Assembly (NCBI RefSeq): GCF_024320865.1
Contig: NZ_JANDBD010000013.1
Span: 62,001 to 126,000 of the forward strand
Direction of reading: 5' to 3'
Source of the DNA: Mycolicibacterium arenosum
GTDB taxonomy: Bacteria > Actinomycetota > Actinomycetes > Mycobacteriales > Mycobacteriaceae
Length of the DNA stretch: 64,000 nt
Shown: piece after piece, positions 42,287 through 51,066 of the stretch
How positions within the stretch are numbered: position 1 is the stretch's first letter
Layout: every line of letters begins with the position of its first letter
Position numbers and translations under genes: made by a program
Notes under the pieces: model-generated
Database searches by the model: none
What the model saw: the letters and a program-made list of their open reading frames with translations, nothing else
Told to the model about the DNA's origin: nothing

Positions 42287-43230
42287 CATCGGCGACCCAG
42301 TGCCCTCCGCTGACGGGGAGTGAGCCGTCCCCACAGGGCCCGGATCCGGTGGCGCGGGAGCATCAGACGCTCGTAGGTGTAATACGGCTGGTGACTCGAG
42401 TACGCGAACGTCACCGAGTACCGCTCGGTGCAGGTGGGCGCGAAGACCCGGTGGAACACCTGCCCGGTGTCGGCGTACACGGTGGTGAACCTCGGTCCGG
42501 TCACGCGATGCCACTCGCTCCTGGGTACGACGTCGGCCATTCGCTCGTCGGAGACCGCGTGGTGCTGTCGGGAGCTCAGCGAACTCACGCGCGCCGTATG
42601 AGTCCGGTCGACGTAGCCGAACGGCCCCGCCCCGTCGTCGACGTCGGAGAGGTAGACGATGACCTTGAGGATGCGTCGATCCTCGTGGTCGAGATGCCAC
42701 GATCGCACCGTCTCGTGGCGGGCGCCCTGAGCCGACCGGACGAGTTCGCGTTTCACTTCGACGCCGAGGTAGCGCGGCGGCAGGCCGATGTAGTTCTCGG
42801 CCAGGTCGAGAAAGCGGTTCGACAGGCCCCAGATGAACACATCGGGTTCGTCGCTCAGTTGCCGGGGGGACGCCTTCACGCACGGCTCGGGGGTGCTCGT
42901 CTCTCGAAGCGTCTCAATGAGCCGGTAGGCGGCGCCGAGCACCTCCTCGGGCATGTCGATCGTCTGCAGCGACACCCCGCGGGCCTCCAGCGCGTCGATG
43001 ATCTCGCGGTCGGAAACGGACACCGCGGGAACGTGTTCCACGTGTTCGGCGATCCGGGTCGCATACCTCGCATCGGCCAGCGGTCGCACGATGCGCGACT
43101 GCATCAGCGTTCTGCGGTGGAACGCGGCCCGACGCCGGCCGGCGCTCGCCAGGCGTAGCGCGAACATCGTGGCACCGGTGGGTGCGCGCCGGGCGCCGAT
43201 CGGGGAAACGCGACTCTGGCTAAGGCTCAT
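42265..43230 (-). CDS. 2OG-Fe(II) oxygenase-like protein ending inside tRNA-Ser
   Basis: 321 residues from the ATG at 43230; a GTG at 43248 would add six. Iron-binding facial triad is suggested by His-x-Asp in WHLDHEDRR and a distal His followed by Arg in GQVFHRVFAPTCTERYS, the phytanoyl-CoA dioxygenase-like spacing. Substrate unknown. The stop codon (42265-42267) and last residues (RRCGGGGGI) lie antisense to the tRNA-Ser T-arm and acceptor stem. No Shine-Dalgarno is obvious, so the start is uncertain. Confidence 0.75.
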   Translation of the reverse strand: MSLSQSRVSPIGARRAPTGATMFALRLASAGRRRAAFHRRTLMQSRIVRPLADARYATRIAEHVEHVPAVSVSDREIIDALEARGVSLQTIDMPEEVLGAAYRLIETLRETSTPEPCVKASPRQLSDEPDVFIWGLSNRFLDLAENYIGLPPRYLGVEVKRELVRSAQGARHETVRSWHLDHEDRRILKVIVYLSDVDDGAGPFGYVDRTHTARVSSLSSRQHHAVSDERMADVVPRSEWHRVTGPRFTTVYADTGQVFHRVFAPTCTERYSVTFAYSSHQPYYTYERLMLPRHRIRALWGRLTPRQRRALGRRCGGGGGI

Positions 43231-43500
43231 GCTGGAAATCGGCGGCACACCGTAGTTCGCCAGAACGTCAAGATCACGCTCAGGATTCTGCCAGGAAGCG
43301 GGTCCGGTGAAGGTTACGAAAGTATGTCCGGCTCGACCGCTGTTTTCGCGTTAACCGTTAATAAGCAGCGCTTTTGACAGTGAACGCCAAACGACGGATC
43401 CCCGACTACTGACTCCGCGGGGTTGGCTCCGGTACATCGTCCGTGAATTTGCCTGCTGTCCGAAACCGTCCGGAACCGACTTGCCAGCGCAAAGCGGTGC
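43231..43500. other. Intergenic region without recognised gene
   Basis: Roughly 270 bases between the oxygenase start and the permease stop. Contains an A/T-richer stretch with GTTAACCGTTAATAA near 43354 that may hold the oxygenase promoter. I see no strong hairpin or ORF. Confidence 0.4.
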
Positions 43501-44913
43501 TCACACCCCGATGAGGCCGTCGACCCAGCCCCGAGCGAAGTACAGCAGAAAGCCGACGGCGACGATCCACAGCAGCGGGCTGATCTCGCGGGCCTTGCCG
43601 GACGCACTGCGCAGCACCACCCACGAGATGAACCCGACGCCGATGCCGTTGGCGATCGAGTAGCTCAGCGGCATCACCGCAACGGTCAGCACCACGGGCA
43701 GCGTCACCGAGAAGTCGGAGAGGTCGATCTCGCGCAGATGCGAGGCCATCATCGCGCCGACGATCACCAGTGCGGCGGCCGCCACCTCGGAGGGCACGAT
43801 CGCCGCCAGCGGCGTGAGAAACATTGCGGCGAGGAACAATACGCCCGTCACCAGGCTGGCCAACCCGGTTCGGGCACCCTCGCCGATGCCCGAGCCGGAC
43901 TCGATGAACACGGTGTTGGACGACGCCGACACCGCGCCGCCCGCGACGGCGCCTGCGCCCTCGACGACGAGCGCTGACCGCAGCCGCGGGAAGTCGCCCT
44001 GCTCGTCGGCGAGATCGGCCTGCCGCGACAGCCCGGTGAAGGTGCCCATGGCGTCGAAGAAGTTGGTGAACACCAGCGTGAAGATCAGCATCACGGCGGC
44101 CAGGATGCCGATGCGGCCGAAGCTGTCGAAGCTGAAGGCGCCGACGAGCGACAGATCGGGCACCGCGAACGGCGACCCCGACAGCGTCGGCACCGACAGA
44201 CTCCAACCGCCGGGCTTGTCCTGCGACGAGCCCAGGTGCCAGACGGCCTCGACGATCACCGCCGCGACCGTTCCGCTGACGAGGCCGATCAGGATGGCCC
44301 CGCGGACCTTCCGCGCCACCAGGGTGCCGGTCAGCAGCAGCGTCAGCACGAAGATGACGGCGGGCACGGTGGTGATCGAGCCGACGCCGCCGGTACCGAG
44401 CCCCAGCGGCGGTGACGGGAAGTCGGTGCCACCCACGAAACCCGCGTCGACCAGACCGATGAACAGGATGAATAGCCCGATACCCGCGGTGATCGCGAGC
44501 TTGAGCTGCATGGGCACGGCGTCGAAGATCATCTTGCGCAGCCCGGTCACCGCCAGCGCCACGATGATCAGGCCGTTGATGACCACCAGGCCCATCGCCT
44601 CGGGCCACGTCAGCGAACCGACGATGGAGCTCGCGAGGAACGAGTTGATGCCCAGGCCCGCCGCGAAGGCGAACGGCAGCCGGGCGATGACGCCGAAGAC
44701 GATCGTCATGACGCCGGCGGCCAGCGACGTCACCGCCGACACCTGAGTGAAGCCGAGCTCGTTGCCCGCCACATCGGGAGTGCCCGACAGGATGATCGGG
44801 TTCAGCACGATGATGTAGGCCATCGTGATGAAGGTGACGACGCCACCACGCAATTCGGTGGCCACCGTGGAGCCGCGGGACGAGATCTCGAAGAAGCTGT
44901 CGAGGCGAGTCAC
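43501..44913 (-). CDS. NCS2/AzgA-type purine permease
   Basis: 470 residues, about 12-14 membrane helices. Hallmarks of the adenine/guanine/hypoxanthine permease group: ELRGGVVTFITMAYIIVLNP, FAAGLGINSF, TNFFDAMGTFTGLSRQ, SSSNTVFIESGSGIGEGARTGL. Imports purine bases with protons. Start GTG at 44913 follows a -10 by six bases. No purine-salvage gene lies nearby, and no purine riboswitch is possible in a leaderless message. Confidence 0.93.
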   Translation of the reverse strand: MTRLDSFFEISSRGSTVATELRGGVVTFITMAYIIVLNPIILSGTPDVAGNELGFTQVSAVTSLAAGVMTIVFGVIARLPFAFAAGLGINSFLASSIVGSLTWPEAMGLVVINGLIIVALAVTGLRKMIFDAVPMQLKLAITAGIGLFILFIGLVDAGFVGGTDFPSPPLGLGTGGVGSITTVPAVIFVLTLLLTGTLVARKVRGAILIGLVSGTVAAVIVEAVWHLGSSQDKPGGWSLSVPTLSGSPFAVPDLSLVGAFSFDSFGRIGILAAVMLIFTLVFTNFFDAMGTFTGLSRQADLADEQGDFPRLRSALVVEGAGAVAGGAVSASSNTVFIESGSGIGEGARTGLASLVTGVLFLAAMFLTPLAAIVPSEVAAAALVIVGAMMASHLREIDLSDFSVTLPVVLTVAVMPLSYSIANGIGVGFISWVVLRSASGKAREISPLLWIVAVGFLLYFARGWVDGLIGV

Positions 44914-44919
44914 GGCTCG

Positions 44920-44925
44920 ACCTTA
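44920..44925 (-). promoter_or_regulatory. -10 element of the purine permease gene
   Basis: TAAGGT on the minus strand lies six bases before the GTG at 44913. The same hexamer serves the quinone oxidoreductase gene. Confidence 0.6.
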
Positions 44926-44958
44926 GGAGATGGGCCGGGCCTGCGCCCGACCCAACCC

Positions 44959-45462
44959 TCAGGCGTAGCCCAGGGCCGCGTTCTCGGCGCGGATCCGGAC
45001 GTTCAGCACCGCGGCGTTGGCGATGCTGAACACGATCGCGGTCACCCAGGCGGAGTGGACCAGGGGTAGCGCCGCGACCTCGGCGACCACCGCCGTGTAG
45101 TTCGGATGATGGATCCACCGGTAGGGCCCGCCTCGCACCAGCGGCGCGTTCGGGACGACGATCAGCCGCGGGTTCCAGTGCTTACCCAATGTGGTGGCGC
45201 ACCACCAGCGCATCGCGGTGCTGAGCGCCACCACGCCCACCATCGGCCAGCCCAGCCACGGCACGAAGGGTCGGTGCAGGGCCGCCACCTCGAGGATGCA
45301 CGCGACGAGCAACAGCGTGTGCATGCCCACGATCACCGGGTAGTGCCCGCGGCCGAACTCCTTGCCGCCGTTGGCGAAAGACCACGCCGCGTTGCGCCGC
45401 GCCACGACCAACTCGACCAGTCGTTCGGCCCCGATCGCGAGGATGAACAGGTAGTAGTACAC
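44959..45462 (-). CDS. Isoprenylcysteine carboxyl methyltransferase-like membrane methyltransferase
   Basis: 167 residues from the GTG at 45462, with a strong AGGAGG Shine-Dalgarno. Four to five membrane helices. The SAM/substrate motif of the ICMT superfamily is seen in GPYRWIHHPNYTAVVAE (Pro-Tyr-x-x-x-His-Pro-x-Tyr) and the late Arg/Glu pair RIRAENAAL. It is eight bases downstream of the type III polyketide synthase. Such pairs (BpsA-BpsB, SrsA-SrsB) make alkylpyrones or alkylresorcinols and methylate them, so O-methylation of the polyketide is the best guess. Confidence 0.87.
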   Translation of the reverse strand: MYYYLFILAIGAERLVELVVARRNAAWSFANGGKEFGRGHYPVIVGMHTLLLVACILEVAALHRPFVPWLGWPMVGVVALSTAMRWWCATTLGKHWNPRLIVVPNAPLVRGGPYRWIHHPNYTAVVAEVAALPLVHSAWVTAIVFSIANAAVLNVRIRAENAALGYA

Positions 45463-45470
45463 GTCGCCTC

Positions 45471-46577
45471 CTACCAGCTCAGCAGTAGCAGTTCGAAGCT
45501 GAACCCCGGACCCATCGCCAGCATCACGCCGAGCTCGCCGGGGCTCGGCGGCTCGAGCACGGTACGGCGCAGCACGTCGAGTACCGACGCGGACGAGATG
45601 TTGCCGTGCTCGCGCATCGAGTCCGCGCTGTGTGCAAGGGCGGCCGGCGGGAGTCCGATCGCGCGCCGAATCGAGTCGATCACCTTGGGGCCACCGGGAT
45701 GGCACACCCAGGTCGCGATGTCCGCGGTGGTCAGCCCGTAATCGGCCAGGAACCCGTCGACCTCCGCACCCAGGTGGTCGTCGGCCATTCTCGGCACGTC
45801 ACGGGACATCACCAGCCCGAAGCCGCTGGAGCTGACGTTCCAGCCCATGACGTCGATCGTGTCGGGGAACAACCTGCTGCGGGTCGCGAGTATCGACGGC
45901 CCCGACGGGGCGGTGGGGTAGGCCGGGGCACGATCGGCGCCGGTGCCGACGACCGCGGCCGCGCCGTCCCCGAACAGGCAGACGCCGATGAGCGCGGGGA
46001 TGGAGGAGTCGTCGCGCTGCAGGGTGAGTGAGCACAGCTCGACCGACAGCAGGATCGCGACGTCACCGGGGTAGCCCCGCAGATAGTCGTGCATGCGAGC
46101 CGTTCCCGCCGCGCCCGCCACGCAGCCCAGCCCGAACAGCGGGATGCGCTTGATGTCGGGCCGAAACCCGACGCGGCCGGCGAGGCGGGCGTCGATCGTC
46201 GGCACCGCGACGCCGGTGCTCGACACGGAGATGACGGCGTCGACGTCCGAGGGCTCCAATCGGGCCGCCTCCAGTGCCGCCCGGATGGCCTGCGTTCCGA
46301 GGTCGGTCGCGACCTCGACATAGGCGGCGTTCGCTTCGGTGAACCCGGTCATCTCGGCGTAGCGCGGGAGCGGAACCGCGAGGTTGCGCGACTCCACTCC
46401 GCTGGTCTGGGTGAAGCGTTCGAAGCCGGGTGGCGCGACGTCGGTGAGCTCGCGGGTGACCTCGTCCTGGGTGTGGCGGTGAGGGGTGAACGCCACCGCC
46501 GTGCTCGCGATGCGTGGAGCGCCGATCCGTTGCAGGGCAAGGCGATCGGTTGATGTGAAAGGGGTTGTATCAGTCAT
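45471..46577 (-). CDS. Type III polyketide synthase
   Basis: 368 residues, chalcone-synthase fold. Catalytic triad is complete: Cys152 in FGLGCVAGA, His293 in WVCHPGGPK, Asn326 in REHGNISSAS; the end loop AMGPGFSFELLLL is also typical. Mycobacterial relatives (Pks10/Pks11/Pks18 group) make long-chain alkylpyrones from fatty acyl-CoA and malonyl-CoA. Followed immediately by a membrane methyltransferase, suggesting a methylated product. The 190-base upstream gap is A/T-richer than its surroundings and probably holds the promoter. Confidence 0.94.
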   Translation of the reverse strand: MTDTTPFTSTDRLALQRIGAPRIASTAVAFTPHRHTQDEVTRELTDVAPPGFERFTQTSGVESRNLAVPLPRYAEMTGFTEANAAYVEVATDLGTQAIRAALEAARLEPSDVDAVISVSSTGVAVPTIDARLAGRVGFRPDIKRIPLFGLGCVAGAAGTARMHDYLRGYPGDVAILLSVELCSLTLQRDDSSIPALIGVCLFGDGAAAVVGTGADRAPAYPTAPSGPSILATRSRLFPDTIDVMGWNVSSSGFGLVMSRDVPRMADDHLGAEVDGFLADYGLTTADIATWVCHPGGPKVIDSIRRAIGLPPAALAHSADSMREHGNISSASVLDVLRRTVLEPPSPGELGVMLAMGPGFSFELLLLSW

Positions 46578-46767
46578 GGCGCCGAATATCCGCGCCGAAT
46601 CTGAAAAGTCACCCGGAAGTGAAAACGAACACAGCGCGGAATAAAAAGGGGCGCTATTCCATTGCGGGCGTGGCTGATATCGCTTTGACCTGGGAGAAGC
46701 CCGGATTCAGGTCGGCCGGCGGCTAAATGCGGTCGCCGAATTCTGGCGACTTCATCGGGGAATGCTG

Positions 46768-47592
46768 CTATTCACCCTGGAATTCCGGCGGCCGCTTCTC
46801 GAACATCGCCGTGATGCCCTCGCTGAGATCCTTGCTCGGCAGGAACGCGGAGTTCCACGCGGCGACGTAGCGCAGGCTGGCCGACACCGCGGCGGTGCGC
46901 TGCTCGTCGAGCACGTCCTTGATGCCGTTGACGACGAGCGGCGGGTTGGCGGCGATCTCGCGGGCGGTGGCGTGCGCGGCGGCGAGGCTGGCCTCGGCGT
47001 CGTCGTACACGTCGTTGACCAGACCGATCTTCTCGGCGCGGGATGCGTCGATGTCGCGTCCGGTCAGGGCGAGTTCACGCAGATGCCCGTCATTGAGGAT
47101 CAGCGGCAGCCGGGCCAGCGAGCCGACATCGGCGACGATCGCGAGCTTCACCTCACGCACCGAGAACTTCGCGTCCGCGCTCGCGTAGCGGATGTCGACC
47201 GCGGAGATCAGGTCGACACCGCCGCCGATGCACCAGCCGTGCACCGAGGCGATGACCGGGGTGCGGCAGTCGGCGACCGCGGTGATGGACTGCTGCATCG
47301 TCTTGAGGTGAGCGTGGAAGTCCGCGCGGGGTTTGGCGGTCGCGCCGTCGGCCATCACCGCCGCCAGCGTGCCGCCCATCGCGGCCAGGTCGAGCCCGTA
47401 GCTGAAGTGCTTGCCCGAGCCGGTCAGCACGATCGCGCGGATCGCAGGGTCGGCGTCGAGCGACCCGAACACCTCGGGCAGCTCCGCCCAGAACGCCGGG
47501 CCCATCGCGTTGCCCTTGCCGGGGCCGATCAACGTCACCTGCGCGACGTGGCCCTCGACGTCGACCGTGACGGATTCGTAGGTGTCACCCAT
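46768..47592 (-). CDS. echA21: Enoyl-CoA hydratase/isomerase family EchA21
   Basis: 274 residues of the crotonase fold. Oxyanion-hole segments FSYGLDLAAM and GWCIGGGVDLISAVDIRYAS; the catalytic stretch VKLAIVADVGSLARLP carries the Asp seen in delta3,5-delta2,4-dienoyl-CoA isomerases rather than the two Glu of hydratases. Same neighbourhood as Rv3774. It probably moves double bonds during breakdown of unsaturated fatty acids. Alone on its strand segment, 17 bases after the lipoprotein gene. Confidence 0.9.
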   Translation of the reverse strand: MGDTYESVTVDVEGHVAQVTLIGPGKGNAMGPAFWAELPEVFGSLDADPAIRAIVLTGSGKHFSYGLDLAAMGGTLAAVMADGATAKPRADFHAHLKTMQQSITAVADCRTPVIASVHGWCIGGGVDLISAVDIRYASADAKFSVREVKLAIVADVGSLARLPLILNDGHLRELALTGRDIDASRAEKIGLVNDVYDDAEASLAAAHATAREIAANPPLVVNGIKDVLDEQRTAAVSASLRYVAAWNSAFLPSKDLSEGITAMFEKRPPEFQGE

Positions 47593-47609
47593 GCCCGCAG
47601 GCTAGCCGC

Positions 47610-48041
47610 CTACGGCGGCGGCGTTCCAAGCAGGATCTCGCTGACGGTCACGTCGGGTAGGAACTGGCACGCGGCGTCGGTGAGGCCCTTGGCGATGTCG
47701 ACGTTCTCGGGACCGAGCACCGACCCCTCCTGATTCAGGATCGCCTCGATCACGGCGTCCTGTCCGGCGGCGTCGAGGTCGTTGTACTGCTCGCACGTCG
47801 TGGAGAGGGCGTCTCCCGGTGGCTGCGCTCCGGGGGTGCGACTCGGCGTCGAGCGGGTTGTGGTGCGGGGAGTCGAGCTTCGCGTCGACGGGGTCGGGAT
47901 GCGGGTCTCCGCGGTCGCGTCGGGCGAGCCCGCCCGCGTCGCGGTGCCCTCCACGGTGCGGCTGCAGGCGCCGACGAGGCCGGTCAGCAGCAGCGCCGCG
48001 CCGGCCGCGACGGCGACCGACCGAACCGCCGTGAGACTCAC
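47610..48041 (-). CDS. Small lipoprotein with Ser/Thr-rich linker
   Basis: 143 residues from a GTG at 48041 that overlaps the upstream stop (GTGA). Signal peptide with lipobox LVGAC (Cys about 27), then a Thr/Ser/Pro-rich linker (residues about 30-75), then a compact domain with two cysteines (TTCEQYNDL and DAACQFLPD) in the manner of the DUF732-like mycobacterial secreted proteins. Predicted to be anchored in the membrane facing out. Function unknown. Confidence 0.8.
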   Translation of the reverse strand: MSLTAVRSVAVAAGAALLLTGLVGACSRTVEGTATRAGSPDATAETRIPTPSTRSSTPRTTTRSTPSRTPGAQPPGDALSTTCEQYNDLDAAGQDAVIEAILNQEGSVLGPENVDIAKGLTDAACQFLPDVTVSEILLGTPPP

Positions 48042-48499
48042 ACCCGCTCCAGATAGAAGTAGAGGTGCCGGGTGCCGTCGAGGGCGCCCTTGCCGTTCAT
48101 GATCCCAACGACGGCGTTGTCGTCGACGACCTTGAAGTGGTCGTGCACCGGCTTGCCGTCGTAGACCATCGACGCGACGAGTTCGCCGCGGAACTCCTCC
48201 ATCCACAGACTGGCCTCGCCGTTCATCGCCTCGGTGTTGGAGAACCTGTTCCCGTCGGCGTCGAGGCACACCAGCGGTTTGGCATCGCTGGCGGAGACGA
48301 ACGTCTTGCCGAACCAGTTGAGCCGCTTCATGAAACCGTTGGCCCGGTGGCCGGTGTCGAACTCACCGCCCTTCCACTCGCCGATCATGAAGTCGACGGT
48401 GGCGGGTTTCAGCGTCTCCCAGAACGCGTCGAGTTCGGCGTCGGGGATCCGGTCGGTGCGCTCGGTCAGTTCGGCGAACGTCTTGCGTGCCTCGGTCAT
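48038..48499 (-). CDS. GXWXG/DUF4334 domain protein
   Basis: 153 residues. GXWXG-type start MIGEWKGGEFDTGH, then a DUF4334 region (YDGKPVHDHFKVVDDNAVVGIMNGKG, ending LYFYLERV). The family has no firm function; the fold suggests a small beta-barrel binding a hydrophobic ligand. Its ATG overlaps the hisC2 stop (ATGA) and its stop overlaps the lipoprotein start, so three genes are coupled. Confidence 0.85.
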   Translation of the reverse strand: MTEARKTFAELTERTDRIPDAELDAFWETLKPATVDFMIGEWKGGEFDTGHRANGFMKRLNWFGKTFVSASDAKPLVCLDADGNRFSNTEAMNGEASLWMEEFRGELVASMVYDGKPVHDHFKVVDDNAVVGIMNGKGALDGTRHLYFYLERV

Positions 48500-49551
48500 G
48501 CGTCTCCAATCCAGCGGCGTGCGAACGCCAGGAAGGCGTCGTTCTCGTGCGGGGCGGCGACGGTGACCCGCACGCCGTCCTCACCGTAGGGCCGCACGAT
48601 GATGCGGTTGTCCGCCGAGGCCTCGGCGAACTCCTGGGCGCGGCCGGGCAGCGGCAGCCAGACGAAGTTGGCCTGGGAGTCCGGAACCGAATAGCCGGCC
48701 GTCCGGAGCGCGGCGGTGACGCGTGCGCGCTCGGCGACCACGGCGTCGGTGCGGGCCAGCAGTTCGTCCGAGGCGTCGATCGACGCGATGGCCGCCGCCT
48801 GCGAGACGCTCGTCGCCGTGAACGGAACGTAGACCTTTCCGAGCGCGGTGATGAGGTCGGGATCCCCCACGGCGTAGCCGATCCGCAGCCCCGCCAGCCC
48901 GTACGCCTTCGAAAAGGTGCGCAGCACAACGACGTTGTCGTGAGCTCGCACCAGCCCGAGGCTGTCGGGCAGCATGCCGTCGCGGATGTACTCGACGTAG
49001 GCCTCGTCGATCACGATGAGGATGTGCGGCGGCACGGCGGCCACGAAACGGGCGAGGGCGGTGGGGTCGACGACGGTGCTCGTCGGGTTGTTCGGGTTGC
49101 ACACGAAGATCAGGCGGGTGCGGTCGGTGATGGCGGCCAGCATCGCGTCGAGGTCGTGGACGTGGTCGCGCAGCGGCACCTGGACGGGGGTGGCTCCGGC
49201 GGTGCGCACCTGCAGCGGGTAGATCTCGAAGCTGCGCCAGGCGAACAGCACCTCGTCACCCACCGTGCTGGTGATCTGGATCAACTGCTGACAGAGACTG
49301 ACCGATCCCGAGCCCACCGAGATGTTCTCGGGAGCGACGTCGACATGCTTCGCCAACCGCTCCTTCAACTCGACGTAGCCGTTGTCCGGATAGCGGTTGA
49401 CGAACTCGGTGGACTTCTCGATCGCGGCACGGACGCTGGGCAGCGGACCGTCGACGGTCTCGTTGCTCGCGATCTTGATGGCGCCCGGAACGGTACGGCC
49501 GGGGGTGTAGGCCGGTAGGTCGGCCAACTCGGGGCGCAGACGGGCAGTCAC
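48496..49551 (-). CDS. hisC2: Aromatic/histidinol-phosphate aminotransferase HisC2 (Pat)
   Basis: 351 residues (353 in Rv3772). PLP lysine in RTFSKAYGLAGLR, Asn in FVCNPNNPTST, phosphate site IDEAYVEY, Arg in GVRVTVAAPHEND. Transfers amino groups among aromatic amino acids and 2-oxoacids. GTG at 49551 lies seven bases after a -10, and is divergent from tRNA-Ser. First gene of the hisC2-DUF4334-lipoprotein unit. Confidence 0.94.
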   Translation of the reverse strand: MTARLRPELADLPAYTPGRTVPGAIKIASNETVDGPLPSVRAAIEKSTEFVNRYPDNGYVELKERLAKHVDVAPENISVGSGSVSLCQQLIQITSTVGDEVLFAWRSFEIYPLQVRTAGATPVQVPLRDHVHDLDAMLAAITDRTRLIFVCNPNNPTSTVVDPTALARFVAAVPPHILIVIDEAYVEYIRDGMLPDSLGLVRAHDNVVVLRTFSKAYGLAGLRIGYAVGDPDLITALGKVYVPFTATSVSQAAAIASIDASDELLARTDAVVAERARVTAALRTAGYSVPDSQANFVWLPLPGRAQEFAEASADNRIIVRPYGEDGVRVTVAAPHENDAFLAFARRWIGDA

Positions 49552-49558
49552 CCGAGCC

Positions 49559-49564
49559 AGTCTA
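49559..49564 (-). promoter_or_regulatory. -10 element of hisC2
   Basis: TAGACT on the minus strand lies seven bases before the GTG at 49551. Confidence 0.55.
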
Positions 49565-49642
49565 GGGCGGTGGCGTGGGCGCGCTTCAACTGCTTTGCCT
49601 TCCGGCGTCGCGTCTGTGTACGCTGTGCCCTCGGATCGTTCA

Positions 49643-49734
49643 GGAGGCGTGCCAGAGCGGCCGAATGGGACTCACTGCTAATGAGTTGTCCGTCTTAAAG
49701 CGGACCGGAGGTTCAAATCCTCTCGCCTCCGCCA
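49643..49734 (+). tRNA. tRNA-Ser (anticodon GCU)
   Basis: 92 bases with encoded CCA. Acceptor GGAGGCG/CGCCTCC; anticodon stem ACTCA/TGAGT with loop CTGCTAA, GCT at 49677-49679; long variable arm. Confidence 0.97.
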
Positions 49735-49750
49735 CATAACTGAATAGCAA

Positions 49751-49823
49751 GCGCCCGTAGCTCAACGGATAGAGCATCTGACTACGGATCAGAAGGTTAG
49801 GGGTTCGAATCCCTTCGGGCGCA
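49751..49823 (+). tRNA. tRNA-Arg (anticodon ACG)
   Basis: 73 bases, CCA not encoded. Acceptor GCGCCCG/CGGGCGC; anticodon stem TCTGA/TCAGA with loop CTACGGA, ACG at 49784-49786; T-loop GGTTCGAATCC. Separated from tRNA-Ser by 16 bases, so probably one transcript. No integrase or repeated 3' end is nearby. Confidence 0.97.
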
Positions 49824-49888
49824 CTCATCGACCAGGGGGAACGGGTCTCGGCACGCAACGCGCATCGCGTGTTCTCCCCGGCTCATCC

Positions 49889-50779
49889 TCATCCGCGCCG
49901 CGGTTGCGGCGTGACGACGACAGGCGATCGCGCGGCCTGCAGTACGGCACCGCTGACCGACCCGAGCAGCATGCGGTGGAACCCACCTCGGCCTCGGCGG
50001 CCCACCACCGTCAATTGCGCGAACGCCGAGTGCGCGATCAACTGACCGGCTGGGTCGCCGTCGGCGACGAGCGGCTGCACCACGACCTCGGGGTGGTCCG
50101 TCTTCGAGCCGGCCAGGCGCTCGGCGAGCAGCCTGGCACCGAACGCTCGCGCGCAGGACTCCTCCATGCTCGGCAGTTCGGCTGCTTCGGCGTCGGTGCA
50201 CGCGTGCAGTGCCACGAGTTGCAGGTGTCGTCGGGAGGCTTCGGCGAACGCGAACGCCGTCGCCCATTCCGATGCCGGCGAACCGTCGACACCGACCAGG
50301 ATCGTGGTCCGCCGCGCGAGTGCTGCCGGCTCATCGTCGCCGATCACCGCGACGGGGCAGTGGGCGTGCCGACTGACGGCGGCGCCGGTCGATCCGAGCA
50401 GCGCGGTGCGGAAGGTCTCCTGGCTACGTCGGCCCAGGACCACGAGGTCGGCTCTGCTGGACCACTCGATGAGAACGGAGGCCGGCGCACCCCAGATGAG
50501 TCGGCGTGCGATGCGCCCGCGCTGGTCATCGGGAAGGCTCTCGTGCACGATCCTGCACGCACCGGCCAGGACCCGCCGACCCTCGCCTTCGCGCCAGGTG
50601 GCTAGCTCAGTCGACGACAGCGGATCGGGAGCAGGCGACAAGCCGCTTCCCGGCGTCGCCGCGCCGAGCACGTGTACGAGTGTCAGCCCCTTCTCGTGCA
50701 GCGCAGCGTAATCCGCCGCCCATCGCAGCGCTGCGCGCGACGCCGGAGATCCGTCGACGAATTCGACTTGGCTTACGAC
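49889..50779 (-). pseudogene. Tandem universal stress protein without a usable start codon
   Basis: Two USP domains. The second is complete (ILVGVDGSPASEWATAF, then GRRGRGGFHRMLLGSVSGAV, the ATP loop). The first is readable from about 50770 (VDGSPASRAALRWAADYA) to GRRSQETFRTALLGST, but no ATG, GTG or TTG lies in frame before it. The first available start, GTG at 50671, would cut away the first nucleotide-binding strand. In place of the usual VVVGVDGSP the sequence reads QVEFVDGSP. Loss of the 5' end, a small frameshift or an unusual start (CTG) are possible. USP genes often belong to the dormancy regulon, and a DosR-like box lies upstream. Confidence 0.7.
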
Positions 50780-51066
50780 GTTTTCGCGCGGCCGAGCGAC
50801 ACCGGTGCACTCAAGGTCCTGTTGACGCCGGCACGGTGACGACGACCGGCACGACGGTGCGCCCGCCGACGAGGATGAAGTGGTTCGACATCCACCGAAC
50901 CACTGAGGCGTCGAGGGCGGTTCATCTGCGATTCGGGCTTCCGTCGATCAGCACACCGCGCCGTTGTTCCGAAAGACGCTCGCAACGAGGGCTTTCGACC
51001 CTCGCAGCGACACCCCGATCACGGCACAGTAAGCAGATGTACACCGCCTGCGGTAGGAGCATCAAC
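50780..51066. other. Divergent region between USP and nitroreductase genes
   Basis: About 290 bases. Holds a DosR-like palindrome (50988-51002) and the nitroreductase Shine-Dalgarno AGGAG (51055-51059). I see no other credible gene; short frames here show no family features. Confidence 0.5.
50988..51002. promoter_or_regulatory. DosR-like dormancy box
   Basis: AGGGCTTTCGACCCT agrees at 12 of 15 positions with the form GGGACTTTCGGCCCT seen at mycobacterial DosR sites, and is an inverted repeat extended by CG on each side. It is 64 bases before an Acg-like nitroreductase and faces a USP gene, both typical DosR-regulon families. Confidence 0.6.

Noticed and set aside
42197..49823. Genomic island at the tRNA genes
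   Set aside because: No integrase, no repeated tRNA 3' end and no sharp composition change was seen; several genes between them are core mycobacterial.
49640..49858. Minus-strand frame reading EGIRTPNLLIRSQMLYPLSYG and similar
   Set aside because: It is the antisense of two tRNA genes; this peptide is a well-known false prediction opposite tRNAs.
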